DNA from: Jejuia rubra
GTDB lineage: Bacteria > Bacteroidota > Bacteroidia > Flavobacteriales > Flavobacteriaceae
NCBI RefSeq assembly: GCF_042684665.1
Contig: NZ_JBHULY010000016.1
Location: forward strand, 62,001-126,000
Direction of reading: 5' to 3'
DNA length: 64,000 nt
In this document: in pieces, positions 32,847 to 41,935 of the stretch
How the letters are laid out: each line of letters starts with the position of its first letter
Numbering within the stretch: the stretch's first letter is position 1
Program-made: the position numbers and the translations under genes
Notes under the pieces: generated by a model
What the model was told of the DNA's origin: nothing
Database searches by the model: none
The model's input: the letters and a program-made list of their open reading frames with translations, nothing else

Positions 32847-33704
32847 CTATACAATAGTTAGAGCCACGTTCGATATGGTGTGATGCGGACTTCGAAATGG
32901 GCGTTGCGACATCAACCCCGTATCTTTTACTCGACCAACAACTGAATGGATTTTTGTGGTTTCCAAAGCTTCATGGAGGGTCATGGGAGGCAAAATACTC
33001 GGTAAACGCTTAGCCAACATGGTTTTCCCTGCACCCGGAGGGCCAATTAAAATAATATTGTGGCCGCCAGCGGCCGCAATTTCCATACAACGTTTGATGC
33101 CTTCCTGACCTTTTACATCGGCAAAATCAAACTCTGGGTAATTCAGATTTTTTTCAAACTCCTTTCTTGTATCGATAATAGTCTGTTCTAAAGGCTCACC
33201 ATTGTCAAAATAATCAATTACTTGCTTAATGTTCTCAACACCATAAACTTCTAAATTATTTACTATGGCCGCTTCCTTTGCATTCTGAATAGGCAAAATA
33301 AAACCTTTAAACCCCTCTTCCCTGGCCTTTACCGCAATGGGCAATGCTCCTTTTATGGGTTGCAAACTGCCGTCCAAAGACAATTCACCCATAATTAAAT
33401 ATTGCTCTAAATTTTCCGCTTTTATTTGACTGGAAGACGCCAAAATCCCAATGGCCAAGGTTAAATCATAAGCACTTCCCTCCTTACGTAAATCAGCAGG
33501 CGACATGTTAATGATTATTTTCTTTCCCGGGATTTTATAACCGTTGTTCTGAAGTGCGGCGGCAATTCGGTAGTTGCTCTCTTTAATGGCATTATCGGGA
33601 AGTCCAACCAAATGGTAACCAACACCCTTATCCGTATTTACCTCAACAGTTACGGTTGAAGCCTCAACACCAAAAACAGCACTGGCAAAAACTTTTTTAA
33701 GCAT
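32847..33704 (-). pseudogene. comM: ComM/YifB, N-terminal fragment cut by the island
   Basis: 285 residues. The fragment has the YifB Lon-like/S5 fold N-terminal domain (about 1-165: VEVNTDKGVGYHLVGLPD, INMSPADLRKEGSAYDLTLAIGI) and the AAA+ Walker A GPPGAGKT at 221-228, then stops six residues past the junction (VALTIV). Walker B and sensor motifs are in the other half at 8.4-9.1 kb. Reconstructed length is about 512 residues, normal for ComM. As ComM promotes branch migration in natural transformation, the strain should be impaired in chromosomal transformation unless the island excises precisely. Confidence 0.93.
32863..32869 (+). repeat. Right attachment-site core of island (GCCACGT)
   Basis: Identical to 9079-9085. 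On the minus strand the comM N-terminal frame crosses it (TISNVAL) and then runs into island sequence, adding TIV and a stop. Confidence 0.8.
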
Positions 33705-33756
33705 AGTAATTCTTTACTCGCTAAATGTAAGAAATGTTATTGGAATTGAAAACAAA

Positions 33757-34800
33757 TTAGAAGCTTCTCCGATTTCTATTTTTGGTCTTTTCTACCTTAA
33801 CGGTATAAGACGTTACAATAGATTTATCCACCTTAGCATGCACATCGTATTGCCCTTTTTTATCAAATTGATATTTAAGTTCCAACATACCATTTTTATA
33901 GTTGGATTTAGTAGGTTTTATCTTTTTGAATTTGAATCCACTGCTAAGCACCAAACTAATTCTTTCTAAATATGATGGGTCCAAAAGCTTAAATCGAAAA
34001 ATCACCGATTCCCCCACATTTATTGAGGAGACCAAATCGGTTGGCGATTCAGGAATAACTCCATATTTATAGGTGTCGCCATAGATAAGTGGTGCTTTTA
34101 CAAAATCTATTAAACTAAGTTCATCATCACCTAAAAGCAACCATTTTTTATTGATGGGGAAATGGTTTTTTACAAACAGTTCCGGATCGGCCAAAAAATA
34201 ACCGTCGTTGTAATCTTTGACAAATTTGCTTTCGTCCAAATCGTAATAGCCACTAGCCTGGGTCGCATCTGCAAAATACCATTTGCCATCTAATTTTAGC
34301 ACGTTCCAAGAGTGGTTTGGGAAATCTACCGTACCAATATTGTGGGCAGTTGTGCGCGCGTAGCCATCCACAATTTCGCATTCAATTTCGGCTAAAACGG
34401 TCAGTCCCTTTAGAATATAGGCATAACCGGTACAAATGGTTTTTTTATAGCGAAGCAATCGCTTATAGACTTTGGCCTGCGTTTTCGCATTCCACTTTTT
34501 TAAAGCCTCAGGTTTATTGCGCAGGGCTCTTCCTTTTTTTAAGGTAGCTTCGCTAAAATAATGGTCGCTTTCAATGTTTAGGCACACCCAAGTATGAATC
34601 GCTCTAAATTGTTCAACTTGGGTGTCTAAATCCTTAGTCAATTGATGCACCAGCAATGGCATATTTCGTAGAGAGGCCTCACCATAAACCTTTGCTATAC
34701 TATCCGCCTTTTTAAAATTGATATGGGCAAAATCCGACCTTTGGGCATGGCTTTGAAAGCTCAGCCACAACAACAGAACAAACAGTTTTAACCACATCAA
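33757..34800 (-). CDS. Secreted transglutaminase-like cysteine protease
   Basis: 347 residues. Signal peptide about 1-19 (ending SHAQ). The transglutaminase-like core carries the triad Cys123 (KTICTGYAYILKGL), His163 (NHSWNVLKLDGKW) and Asp178 (YFADATQA), with a C-terminal beta-rich extension. The family covers peptidases and cross-linkers of the envelope; the exact reaction is not known. It is 9 bp downstream of the regulatory-domain gene on the same strand, so the two are likely cotranscribed. Confidence 0.8.
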   Translation of the reverse strand: MMWLKLFVLLLWLSFQSHAQRSDFAHINFKKADSIAKVYGEASLRNMPLLVHQLTKDLDTQVEQFRAIHTWVCLNIESDHYFSEATLKKGRALRNKPEALKKWNAKTQAKVYKRLLRYKKTICTGYAYILKGLTVLAEIECEIVDGYARTTAHNIGTVDFPNHSWNVLKLDGKWYFADATQASGYYDLDESKFVKDYNDGYFLADPELFVKNHFPINKKWLLLGDDELSLIDFVKAPLIYGDTYKYGVIPESPTDLVSSINVGESVIFRFKLLDPSYLERISLVLSSGFKFKKIKPTKSNYKNGMLELKYQFDKKGQYDVHAKVDKSIVTSYTVKVEKTKNRNRRSF

Positions 34801-34809
34801 AATAACACC

Positions 34810-35430
34810 TTATTTCCCTTTAGAGTTGTAAATTTTATTGGTTTGAACTGCGCCCAAAAGATCAATATCATCACCTGTCAATTGTACTTTCAAAAACTTT
34901 TGATGCTCCGTGATTTCAATGTTCTGAGGTTCGTAGCCAATATAACTTACCACTAAAATATCACCTTTTTTAAGGGCTTTTGGAAATTGGAATTTACCTT
35001 CAAAATCAGCTGTTACTCCAATTTTGGTGCCTTTAAGGACAATACTTGCACCTGCTAATGGCCCAGATTCATCTTGAATGACACCGCTCAACAAATCACG
35101 TTGTACCTGTTCGGTTTTTGTATTGCTTTTGTCCTGCGCCTGAATGCTATTCAAGCTAAATAGTGAAAAAATAGCAATCGCTGCTACTTTTAAAAATTTT
35201 GGAGTATTTGAAGTTTTCATAGCTCTATTTATTTGAGAAGATTTGAAATGCCCACAAGTGTTACCTTGTTTTAGTTCCAAATAATTCAAGATTTGCTCAT
35301 CACTCATTCGCCTAAAATCAATAACTTCTTTTTGACATGAGTTACAGAATCCGCCAGTTGAGGTTTGTTTAAACTGACTGAACCGTTCTGTGCACGGATT
35401 GTTGATCGAGATACTAAAATGTGTTTTCAT
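34810..35430 (-). CDS. Carboxypeptidase-regulatory-like domain protein with Cys-rich N-terminus
   Basis: 206 residues. The first 70 residues are a cytosolic, cysteine-rich region (CTERFSQFKQTSTGGFCNSCQKEV, and later NTCGHF) that could bind metal, then a hydrophobic segment (about 78-92, KVAAIAIFSLFSLNSIQAQ) and a carboxypeptidase D regulatory-like domain (LLSGVIQDESGPLAGASIVL). This architecture recurs in Flavobacteria and looks like a membrane-tethered envelope protein, possibly linked to a regulatory pathway. Function unknown. Confidence 0.75.
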   Translation of the reverse strand: MKTHFSISINNPCTERFSQFKQTSTGGFCNSCQKEVIDFRRMSDEQILNYLELKQGNTCGHFKSSQINRAMKTSNTPKFLKVAAIAIFSLFSLNSIQAQDKSNTKTEQVQRDLLSGVIQDESGPLAGASIVLKGTKIGVTADFEGKFQFPKALKKGDILVVSYIGYEPQNIEITEHQKFLKVQLTGDDIDLLGAVQTNKIYNSKGK

Positions 35431-35682
35431 CTGTTAAATTTTAAATGTTTTAATGCTGTCAGATGCAATTCGCCACTATTTTTCATGTTCGGTACCAAAC
35501 TAATCCGATAATGGCTCATTTCATAATATTGACTTTTGTTATCCCGAATCTAAAAATAAGAAATATTAGAAACCATAGCCACTTATTTAACACTTGAAAT
35601 GAATGAGGGAACTATGGCTTTTGTTGAGTTTAAACAAACGGCTGGGTTAGTTTTATACTTTCTAGTCTATACAATGACAAAA

Positions 35683-35710
35683 AAGCCCCGATAAAAATTT
35701 ATCGGGGCTT
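35683..35710. terminator. Intrinsic terminator after the tssE-tssO operon
   Basis: Stem AAGCCCCGAT (35683-35692) pairs perfectly with ATCGGGGCTT (35701-35710) around AAAAATTT, with T-rich runs on both sides. It lies 24 bp past the tssO stop, reading leftward. Confidence 0.85.
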
Positions 35711-35733
35711 AATTCTTTTTTTTAAATGGTTTA

Positions 35734-36249
35734 TTAGGATTGGCCCGAAATTACCCGGGCTTGAAATAATTTATCTTCAGTTTCCTTAAGATCCCTCCTA
35801 GATTTCTCAAGTTCTTCTTTGTACTCTTCCAATTTACTTTCCGCATCTTTCAAATTACTTAGTCTTTTTTTGGCTTCCTGTAAACCCAAATATGTATCAA
35901 TAATTGTAGTGTACATACTATGCTGGTAAACCGAATCTGATGTAGGTATAGTCTTGGTGAGTTCTGCCAATTTATCTGCAATTCTACGATGATGATATGG
36001 GCTATCATGTCCCGAAATACTCAAAGAATCTATCATATTCTTTATTGCCTTCATATCATTCGCAAAGGCATTTTGAAATTTCATTTCTTTTTCCGCTAGT
36101 CTAACCTGCTCCTTAAGCACGGCATTCTCTTTTACCGGAACTTTAAAGTTGAAATAAACGGCAAACAATATAGCCACTACGGTTACCACAAAGAGCAACA
36201 AAAATTTTAAAAACGAGGCTCTCCTTTCTTTACTATTTTTAGGTTTCAT
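35734..36249 (-). CDS. tssO: T6SSiii protein TssO (membrane-anchored coiled coil)
   Basis: 171 residues. One transmembrane helix (about 15-33, LKFLLLFVVTVVAILFAVYF) is followed by a long periplasmic coiled coil (about 40-165, ending in LKDAESKLEEYKEELEKSRR). This matches TssO, one of the proteins specific to the Bacteroidetes T6SSiii, which takes the place of the TssJ/L/M membrane complex. The assignment rests on size, topology and position in the operon. Last gene of the operon, followed by the terminator at 35683. Confidence 0.78.
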   Translation of the reverse strand: MKPKNSKERRASFLKFLLLFVVTVVAILFAVYFNFKVPVKENAVLKEQVRLAEKEMKFQNAFANDMKAIKNMIDSLSISGHDSPYHHRRIADKLAELTKTIPTSDSVYQHSMYTTIIDTYLGLQEAKKRLSNLKDAESKLEEYKEELEKSRRDLKETEDKLFQARVISGQS

Positions 36250-36285
36250 ATTCTAAAATGATATTATCTTAAACTATACATTTGA

Positions 36286-37443
36286 TCAATCCAATAAAAA
36301 GCTTCTTCGGCTTTTCACCTCAACATTATCCACAACTTCTTCTTTTACAAAAATACCGGTATCTGATTTTTTACCAATGTAATCCAATTCACTCAATTTC
36401 TTGAATAAGGACAACATCAGTTTTGAAAAATCGGAGACAATCATCAACGAGGCATTGATATCGGTATGTTCATACTTTATTTCCAACATTTCAACCAGCA
36501 CATTTTCAAATGCCCCTTGATTCAAATCGCACCAATTTGTGAGATAATTAAGCAGTTCTTCCTTGCCCGTACCCACATAAACGTCCATACTGCTTTTAAT
36601 TGCCCTTGCCAGTCCGGACAATTTGTTAAGCATAACAATTGGAGGCTCGAACTTATCTTTTAAACGGAATTCAGAAATGGTCCTGTTGAGATATTCCAAA
36701 ACACGCTGGGAAATGTAAAGTACCATATGTGCCAAATCATTATCCTGTTTCTTCTGATGAATCTTTTGGATGATATGCATGGCATAGGACTCCATAAGAT
36801 TGAAAAAAGTAACAATTTCTGAATACGTAAATTTAAGATCGGAGTGGCTTTGGATGGACTTACAAGGAGGAATGAAATTTTCAACAAGAGATACCACACC
36901 ATCCTTCCTAATCAATTTTCCAATGGTAATATGATACAATCCAATTTCATTATTAGAGGTCACCTCGGATTTATTTAGCACATCCAATTTATATTCGGGC
37001 AATACATATGGATGCCTTGGTGGATCTTCATCCGGGTCGGCATTGCCAACTGGCACTCTTACAAATGGATTAACGGCGAGTACTAAATATATTTCGTCAT
37101 CTTCATTTCCAATATTGTACTGCCGCTTTAAGATATACCCGGCGTCTTCCAAAAGAGGCTTGGTACGTTCGGAAATATCAATTTGAAACCCACCCAAGGT
37201 AATGGCCTTACATTTATTTAAAATAATGGTAATGGTACTCTGTCCATCTATAGAAACTACCAGGTCTATCGAGCTACCCTGTTCCGAGAAATCCGGTAGC
37301 AAACCATAGTTTATTGGAGATATTTGCTTTTGTTCTGAGTGCTTAATGGCATCTAACACAAACTCCTCAAAATCAATAAAATGATTTTTATTGATTTTCA
37401 TACCATCAATCCAATTTACCCTAAATTTATCCTTTGACTTCAT
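36286..37443 (-). CDS. tssK: T6SS baseplate protein TssK (T6SSiii type)
   Basis: 385 residues from ATG at 37443 (MKSKDKFRVNWIDGMKINKNHF). The frame extends to 37467 but the longer start would overlap the upstream gene. The WIDGMKINKNHFIDFE opening and the conserved GLYHITIGKLI segment fit TssK, the baseplate subunit that links to the membrane complex. In T6SSiii it must contact TssN/TssO instead of TssL. Cytosolic. It follows the PKD gene by 14 bp. Confidence 0.82.
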   Translation of the reverse strand: MKSKDKFRVNWIDGMKINKNHFIDFEEFVLDAIKHSEQKQISPINYGLLPDFSEQGSSIDLVVSIDGQSTITIILNKCKAITLGGFQIDISERTKPLLEDAGYILKRQYNIGNEDDEIYLVLAVNPFVRVPVGNADPDEDPPRHPYVLPEYKLDVLNKSEVTSNNEIGLYHITIGKLIRKDGVVSLVENFIPPCKSIQSHSDLKFTYSEIVTFFNLMESYAMHIIQKIHQKKQDNDLAHMVLYISQRVLEYLNRTISEFRLKDKFEPPIVMLNKLSGLARAIKSSMDVYVGTGKEELLNYLTNWCDLNQGAFENVLVEMLEIKYEHTDINASLMIVSDFSKLMLSLFKKLSELDYIGKKSDTGIFVKEEVVDNVEVKSRRSFLLD

Positions 37444-37457
37444 AAATAAATAGCTTT

Positions 37458-38441
37458 TTAAAACCAACCAGATTTTTTATAACTTATAGTAAGCTTTACT
37501 ATGCAATTAGAGCCTTTGTTCCTAAAAAGTTCTAAGCTCCTTATTTTTTTTATCTTTTTTCCCTTTATCTTTTCGCACAAGATCAAAAAGGTAGTCTCCT
37601 CTCCATTCACAATAACCGGTGTATCAAGATTCCCACAAAAATAGTCTCTAAAGGTATTGGCTGGCAAACCTTCCTCGGACACCTTCATAATTAGTTCACG
37701 AAACTTTGGGTGTGAGATAAATGGAACCGTTTTTTCTACCACAGGCTTATCATCAATTGCACTTGACTTAGGCACTAATGGTGGTGCCGATGGTCTATCG
37801 GGAATTTCATCAATTATCTCTCTTCTCCTCTTTTTAGGAAAAACTTCTATTTCCCTGGTAGCGATATGTTCCAAATCACCATTTACAACAAGGGAAACAA
37901 TCCATTTACCTGGCTTTTGATAAACATATTTTGCTTTTTTCGTAAACGCACCGGCACTTGGCGTTTCCCCAAAATGCCATTCCCAGGTTTTACCATGGTC
38001 GCTTTCATCTTCCACCCACAAGGTTTGACCTACCCTGATGTTCTTTGGAATATTGAATATAGGAAACTTTGCTTCGTTTTTTATCTCCTTCTTTTTCTTA
38101 ATTACAATTTGTTTCGAGAATTCACAAGAATTGTTCACCAACAATTTTATGGTGTACTCGCCAGGGTCGCTATAATTATGGATTGGATCCTGTTCTGTTG
38201 AGGATATAGATTCATCCCCGAAATCCCATAACCAACTGTCGGCACCCTCGGTATTATCCTTAAACTTAATTAGACCTCCTGTAACGTATTCATTTGCTTT
38301 AATATCAAAATCAACAATTACGCAGGGGCTGTAACTAGCATACCTAAGTGCAAACACAGTAATAGAAACCAGAAAAGTAGCTAAGAAAACATAGATTACC
38401 TTCTTGTCGAGGTGGTTAGACGTATTCCCATTAAAATTCAT
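37458..38441 (-). CDS. Membrane-anchored PKD-domain protein of the T6SSiii operon
   Basis: 327 residues. One transmembrane helix (about 13-31) is followed by two PKD domains (about 40-115, with DSWLWDFGDESISS, and about 125-200, with KTWEWHFGETPSAGAF) and a basic C-terminal domain (about 240-327). PKD folds bind proteins or polysaccharide. Its position between tssF and tssK in the operon suggests a T6SSiii structural part, a natural candidate for TssP, but I cannot confirm this by sequence. It would extend into the periplasm and might contact peptidoglycan. Confidence 0.75.
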   Translation of the reverse strand: MNFNGNTSNHLDKKVIYVFLATFLVSITVFALRYASYSPCVIVDFDIKANEYVTGGLIKFKDNTEGADSWLWDFGDESISSTEQDPIHNYSDPGEYTIKLLVNNSCEFSKQIVIKKKKEIKNEAKFPIFNIPKNIRVGQTLWVEDESDHGKTWEWHFGETPSAGAFTKKAKYVYQKPGKWIVSLVVNGDLEHIATREIEVFPKKRRREIIDEIPDRPSAPPLVPKSSAIDDKPVVEKTVPFISHPKFRELIMKVSEEGLPANTFRDYFCGNLDTPVIVNGEETTFLILCEKIKGKKIKKIRSLELFRNKGSNCIVKLTISYKKSGWF

Positions 38442-38482
38442 AATTCTAAACTTTTAATACTATTTATATGAAATTTAAGATT

Positions 38483-40318
38483 TTAATTTACTACTTTTAT
38501 TTTATATGGGTAGATGTTTAACGATTTTTTTTCAAGATGCATCAGCAAATTGCTACACAAGGATTGCCACTCATTAGTCTCTACATCTACATTACCTTTT
38601 GGATATAGCTCGATATCTATACATTGAACAAATCCCTTTTTAAGGTCTACACTATTGGTAAAACCTTTTTTAACATTGACATTCTTTATTTTATCGTTGT
38701 AGATTTCATAACATAGTGCCTTGACATCCTCTTTGGTAACCACTCGGTCGCGAGATAATAATGACCTCCTATAGGCGTTGAGCCTTTCGTCCATGGTCAA
38801 ATCGTCTTTCCCATCAAAAGTAGTGGTCATCAGATAACTGCCTTTTTGCTTAATCCCTATTGCCCTGTACACATCTATATTACTACCCGATTTAATGTTA
38901 TTAGCCTCTTCTCCGTTAGTTGTCCAATAATCAACAAGCAAACTTTCCTTTTTTCTGAATGGGTCCAGAAGAACATATGTAGTTTCAGTTTGATGCTTGG
39001 AAGACGAGGACACCCTTTTTTCCAATAAAGAAATAAGCTGGTTCAAATTATTAAGATTCGTCTGCAAAAAATCATTGTTCATTGCCGAAAATGAGGCGCT
39101 CTCGTCCTTTAAAAGCTCTATAAGATAAGTAAGGTATTCACTCGCAGTTCTGTTATCCAACTTCCCTACGTTGTTGTCCCTAATCGAAAACGTACCTTTC
39201 CCAGAACGTTTTACACTTTTTGATTTTCTGATATAAGTCTCTCCATTGGTGTTTTCAATGGACTTAATGTCCAAAAAATGATCATCTGTTTTTAGCGGGA
39301 GTATATTGATATACTGTCGCATTTGATAGGTAAGCGAATTCAGTTCCCTATTTAATACGGGGAAAGCATTAAGCGAACAGAAAAGATTTGCCAATGTACT
39401 ATTGGGTATCACACTTGGAAAAACCACTTTTATCCACGTTACTGGTCCGGGGAGATCAATGCCGTGCAAATCCGTAAACTCATCCATTTCCTTGCACGAA
39501 CTTTTCTTTAGTTTCGAATTGTGCTTTTCAAGGGTAATGTAGTGTTGTTCGTAAAAATTTAAGGTTTGGCTGGTGATATTGAAAATCTTATTGGAATCGT
39601 TTTTAAAAATAGATTTTAAATTTATGGTATCTCCATGTTTTGCACCTGAAAACCCTGGTTTACTGGTAATTCTTTGGTCGCCAACAAACCATTCCGAATG
39701 TTTTAGATAGTGAAAGAATAACGATTTATTGTCCACATCCGTGAGTTCAAAATAAAAAGAGACCTTATCTAAATCAATCTTATTAAATCCACCTATTAGC
39801 CCTAAATAAATAGTTGAATGAGGCAACGCACCTGCTTTTGCATTTCTTTTCATTAACGATACTTTTTCCTTCTTATCATTAATTTGAAAAAAAGAGTTGC
39901 CAGTGGCCAAATAACCAATTTTAGCATTAATTAGTTTAAAATCTTGAACCGGCGAGAAAAAAATATTCTTTCGCCTAACACTGGCATTTTTTTGGGTCAC
40001 CCTCTTTTTGTAATAAAACAAATATTCGGGCTTCACGGTAACTGTAGTATCAATAGTTTCTGCATAAAGAATGGCGTGCGCAGGCTTCACCCCAATAGCC
40101 GTTTCGGGCGTCATCAAGCTCACCAACTTTTCAGTAATCCTATTTTGAGAATCGTTGAGCTCTGCCTCAATATTCAAAATCTCCGAAGCACAGGCAGAAA
40201 CAAGCAAACTAACAACCGGGTCAAAAGACGTTTCAATTTCGTTAGGTGCTACTCCCCAAATAGAAGCGGCTTTTTTAACCATTCTATTTTTTATCTGTTC
40301 AAACGATTCTGTTTTCAT
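38483..40318 (-). CDS. tssF: T6SS baseplate protein TssF
   Basis: 611 residues, normal for TssF. The N-terminus (KNRMVKKAASIWGVAPNEIE, DPVVSLLVSACASEIL, RITEKLVSLMTPE) and the C-terminal LTMDERLNAYRRSLLSRDRVVTKEDVKAL match the family. TssF forms the wedge of the baseplate with TssE, TssG and TssK. Cytosolic. It starts 11 bp after the tssE stop, in the same operon. Confidence 0.88.
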   Translation of the reverse strand: MKTESFEQIKNRMVKKAASIWGVAPNEIETSFDPVVSLLVSACASEILNIEAELNDSQNRITEKLVSLMTPETAIGVKPAHAILYAETIDTTVTVKPEYLFYYKKRVTQKNASVRRKNIFFSPVQDFKLINAKIGYLATGNSFFQINDKKEKVSLMKRNAKAGALPHSTIYLGLIGGFNKIDLDKVSFYFELTDVDNKSLFFHYLKHSEWFVGDQRITSKPGFSGAKHGDTINLKSIFKNDSNKIFNITSQTLNFYEQHYITLEKHNSKLKKSSCKEMDEFTDLHGIDLPGPVTWIKVVFPSVIPNSTLANLFCSLNAFPVLNRELNSLTYQMRQYINILPLKTDDHFLDIKSIENTNGETYIRKSKSVKRSGKGTFSIRDNNVGKLDNRTASEYLTYLIELLKDESASFSAMNNDFLQTNLNNLNQLISLLEKRVSSSSKHQTETTYVLLDPFRKKESLLVDYWTTNGEEANNIKSGSNIDVYRAIGIKQKGSYLMTTTFDGKDDLTMDERLNAYRRSLLSRDRVVTKEDVKALCYEIYNDKIKNVNVKKGFTNSVDLKKGFVQCIDIELYPKGNVDVETNEWQSLCSNLLMHLEKKSLNIYPYKIKVVN

Positions 40319-40329
40319 TTAGGCTTTAG

Positions 40330-40761
40330 TTAATAGGACAATGGGCCGATATAAAAATATTCAATATACGAAAAGTCCTCATTTGTCTTTTTTATTTTCC
40401 CTTTAATCAATAGGTCGATACGCTTTTTTATTCGGTTCACAGACTTTGCCCCTTCAATTTCTTCCTGCTTGATTTTTACATCAACGCTAATTCTTGTAAG
40501 CCTAGCTTCGTGCTTTTTTAAAGAACTCTCCAAAGAAGCCTTTATCAAAGTCCTAAGCTTTGTACCGCTTTTAAGATTGTCAAAATCCAGTTCCCAAATT
40601 GAACAACCAAAGGACTCATCAAAACGACATTCTCCAAAATAGGAAGTGTTTAATAAATGAATAAAATGCGCAATGGACTCTTTAAGCCCACATTTTGGAT
40701 GCTCTTGTTTTTTAAAAAGGTAAGACGGTTTCAGTGGCAATTTATAGTTGTCTTTGACCAT
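40330..40761 (-). CDS. tssE: T6SS baseplate wedge protein TssE (gp25-like)
   Basis: 143 residues with the gp25 lysozyme-like core: SIAHFIHLLNTSYFGECRFDESFGCSIWE, then ISVDVKIKQEEIEGAK. This is the T4 gp25-type wedge protein that caps the sheath start. Cytosolic. First gene of the tssE-tssF-PKD-tssK-tssO operon; the 209-bp gap to the divergent NlpC/P60 gene should hold both promoters. Confidence 0.88.
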   Translation of the reverse strand: MVKDNYKLPLKPSYLFKKQEHPKCGLKESIAHFIHLLNTSYFGECRFDESFGCSIWELDFDNLKSGTKLRTLIKASLESSLKKHEARLTRISVDVKIKQEEIEGAKSVNRIKKRIDLLIKGKIKKTNEDFSYIEYFYIGPLSY

Positions 40762-40970
40762 ACATACGAATTAATTTTACAATTGGAAGAATATTTATAT
40801 ATTCATCCTTCCTTTTTAAACTTCCAATTAACGAAAAAAAAGGTTTAGTAACAATAAAATTACGGTATAAAGAAGATAAAATCGTAAATATGCATAATAA
40901 TGACCTAAGTCCATTTGTTGGATATTTTTGGGAAATATTAAATATTTTATTAAAAAAATTTAGTCTATCT

Positions 40971-41921
40971 ATGAAAATAAGCATAAAAAAGATTCTGTTG
41001 TTACTTTGTTTTTTTGCAATTAATGGTACTCTGATTTCGCAAAACTCGGTTGATGGTATTATTGGTGAAAAAGGCAGTAACAATCCAATTTTAAATGCAA
41101 CGGTTACTATTGACATTAACGGTAATCACTTTGTAAGAACTACTGACCTGAGTGGGAAATTTCAATTCGGCGGAATAGTTCCCGAAGGCAGATGGTTTAT
41201 TGCCATCAGAAAAGAAGGTTACGAAGATGTAGATTGGAATGAGTTCGAAGTTAAGGATAAACGTACTGATCTAGGCGTCGTTTTTATGGAAATCACCAAA
41301 AAAGAAAGAAAGCGCCGCGACAAAGAAAGAAAAAAACTTGAAAAGTTAAAAAAGAAGAAGGATAAACACAAAGCTCCTGAGCCAAAAATTGAGGAGCAAC
41401 CCGTTGTTGAACCTGAAAAGGAAATCCTCCCTGTTGCTAAGACTACGGCATCTAACTATGTGGCTTTACAGGAAAAATACGGGAAAATTTTGGGTGTTGA
41501 GCCGTCAGAGATTACCAATCTGTTACTTTACGAGTTTATTGAAAAATGGATAGGAACCCCTTATTCATTGTCAGGTGAAACGGAATCAGGTATAGACTGC
41601 TCCTCATTTACCCAACGTCTATTCAACGAAGTTTATGGTATTTACTTAGAGAGAATAGCACAAAGGCAGTATGAGTCTGATAACACTAATGACTTTGGGG
41701 ATAAAAACTATTTAGAAGAAGGCGATTTACTATTTTTCGGCTCCTCCAGACAAAATATTACACATGTTGGTGTTTACCTGAATAATGACAAATTTGTTCA
41801 TTCCACCTCCTATAAAAAAGATACAGGAAATAGTGGTGTTAAAATTAGCAGCTTAAAACATAGGCACTGGAAAAATTTATATATAAGGGCTGGAAGAAGA
41901 ACGGACAATAACGGCAAATAA
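40971..41921 (+). CDS. NlpC/P60 (C40) peptidoglycan hydrolase of the T6SSiii locus
   Basis: 316 residues from ATG at 40971 (MKISIKKILLLLCFFAING), which gives a proper signal peptide; the frame opens earlier at 40890 with no signal. A carboxypeptidase-regulatory-like domain (about 25-108) and a highly basic linker (about 110-136, many Lys) precede an NlpC/P60 domain with Cys210 (GIDCSSFTQRL), His265 (ITHVGVYL) and a third site at His277. These enzymes cut peptide stems of peptidoglycan. In a T6SSiii locus it could open the cell wall for the apparatus, or be an effector; its position next to structural genes favours the first. The basic linker may bind anionic wall polymers. Confidence 0.85.
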   Translation: MKISIKKILLLLCFFAINGTLISQNSVDGIIGEKGSNNPILNATVTIDINGNHFVRTTDLSGKFQFGGIVPEGRWFIAIRKEGYEDVDWNEFEVKDKRTDLGVVFMEITKKERKRRDKERKKLEKLKKKKDKHKAPEPKIEEQPVVEPEKEILPVAKTTASNYVALQEKYGKILGVEPSEITNLLLYEFIEKWIGTPYSLSGETESGIDCSSFTQRLFNEVYGIYLERIAQRQYESDNTNDFGDKNYLEEGDLLFFGSSRQNITHVGVYLNNDKFVHSTSYKKDTGNSGVKISSLKHRHWKNLYIRAGRRTDNNGK

Positions 41922-41935
41922 ATTATACCAAGAGT

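Larger units (their letters stand above)
9079..32869. mobile_element. Serine-integrase genomic island inserted in comM (about 23.8 kb)
   Basis: comM is split at codon 279/280, and both edges carry GCCACGT on the plus strand (9079-9085 and 32863-32869). Outside these the two halves rejoin in frame (HTIS then DVALVGGG), giving about 512 residues, the usual length. The right end encodes a large serine recombinase reading inward from the border, the usual layout for such elements. Cargo: type I restriction-modification operon, several nucleases, an ExoVII-like membrane protein, a secreted aspartic protease, a small tyrosine recombinase and many unknown small genes. No relaxase, coupling protein, type IV secretion or phage structural genes are recognisable, so it is an integrative island of unknown mobility. 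The DNA is visibly more AT-rich than the flanks. Confidence 0.92.

Noticed and set aside
9079..32869. Island as a full conjugative element (ICE) or prophage
   Set aside because: No relaxase, coupling ATPase, VirB/Tra proteins, capsid, portal or terminase is recognisable. Integrases alone do not make an ICE or prophage.
32807..32870. tRNA-gene attachment site at the island border
   Set aside because: The border is inside comM; no tRNA fold is seen at either end or elsewhere in the window.
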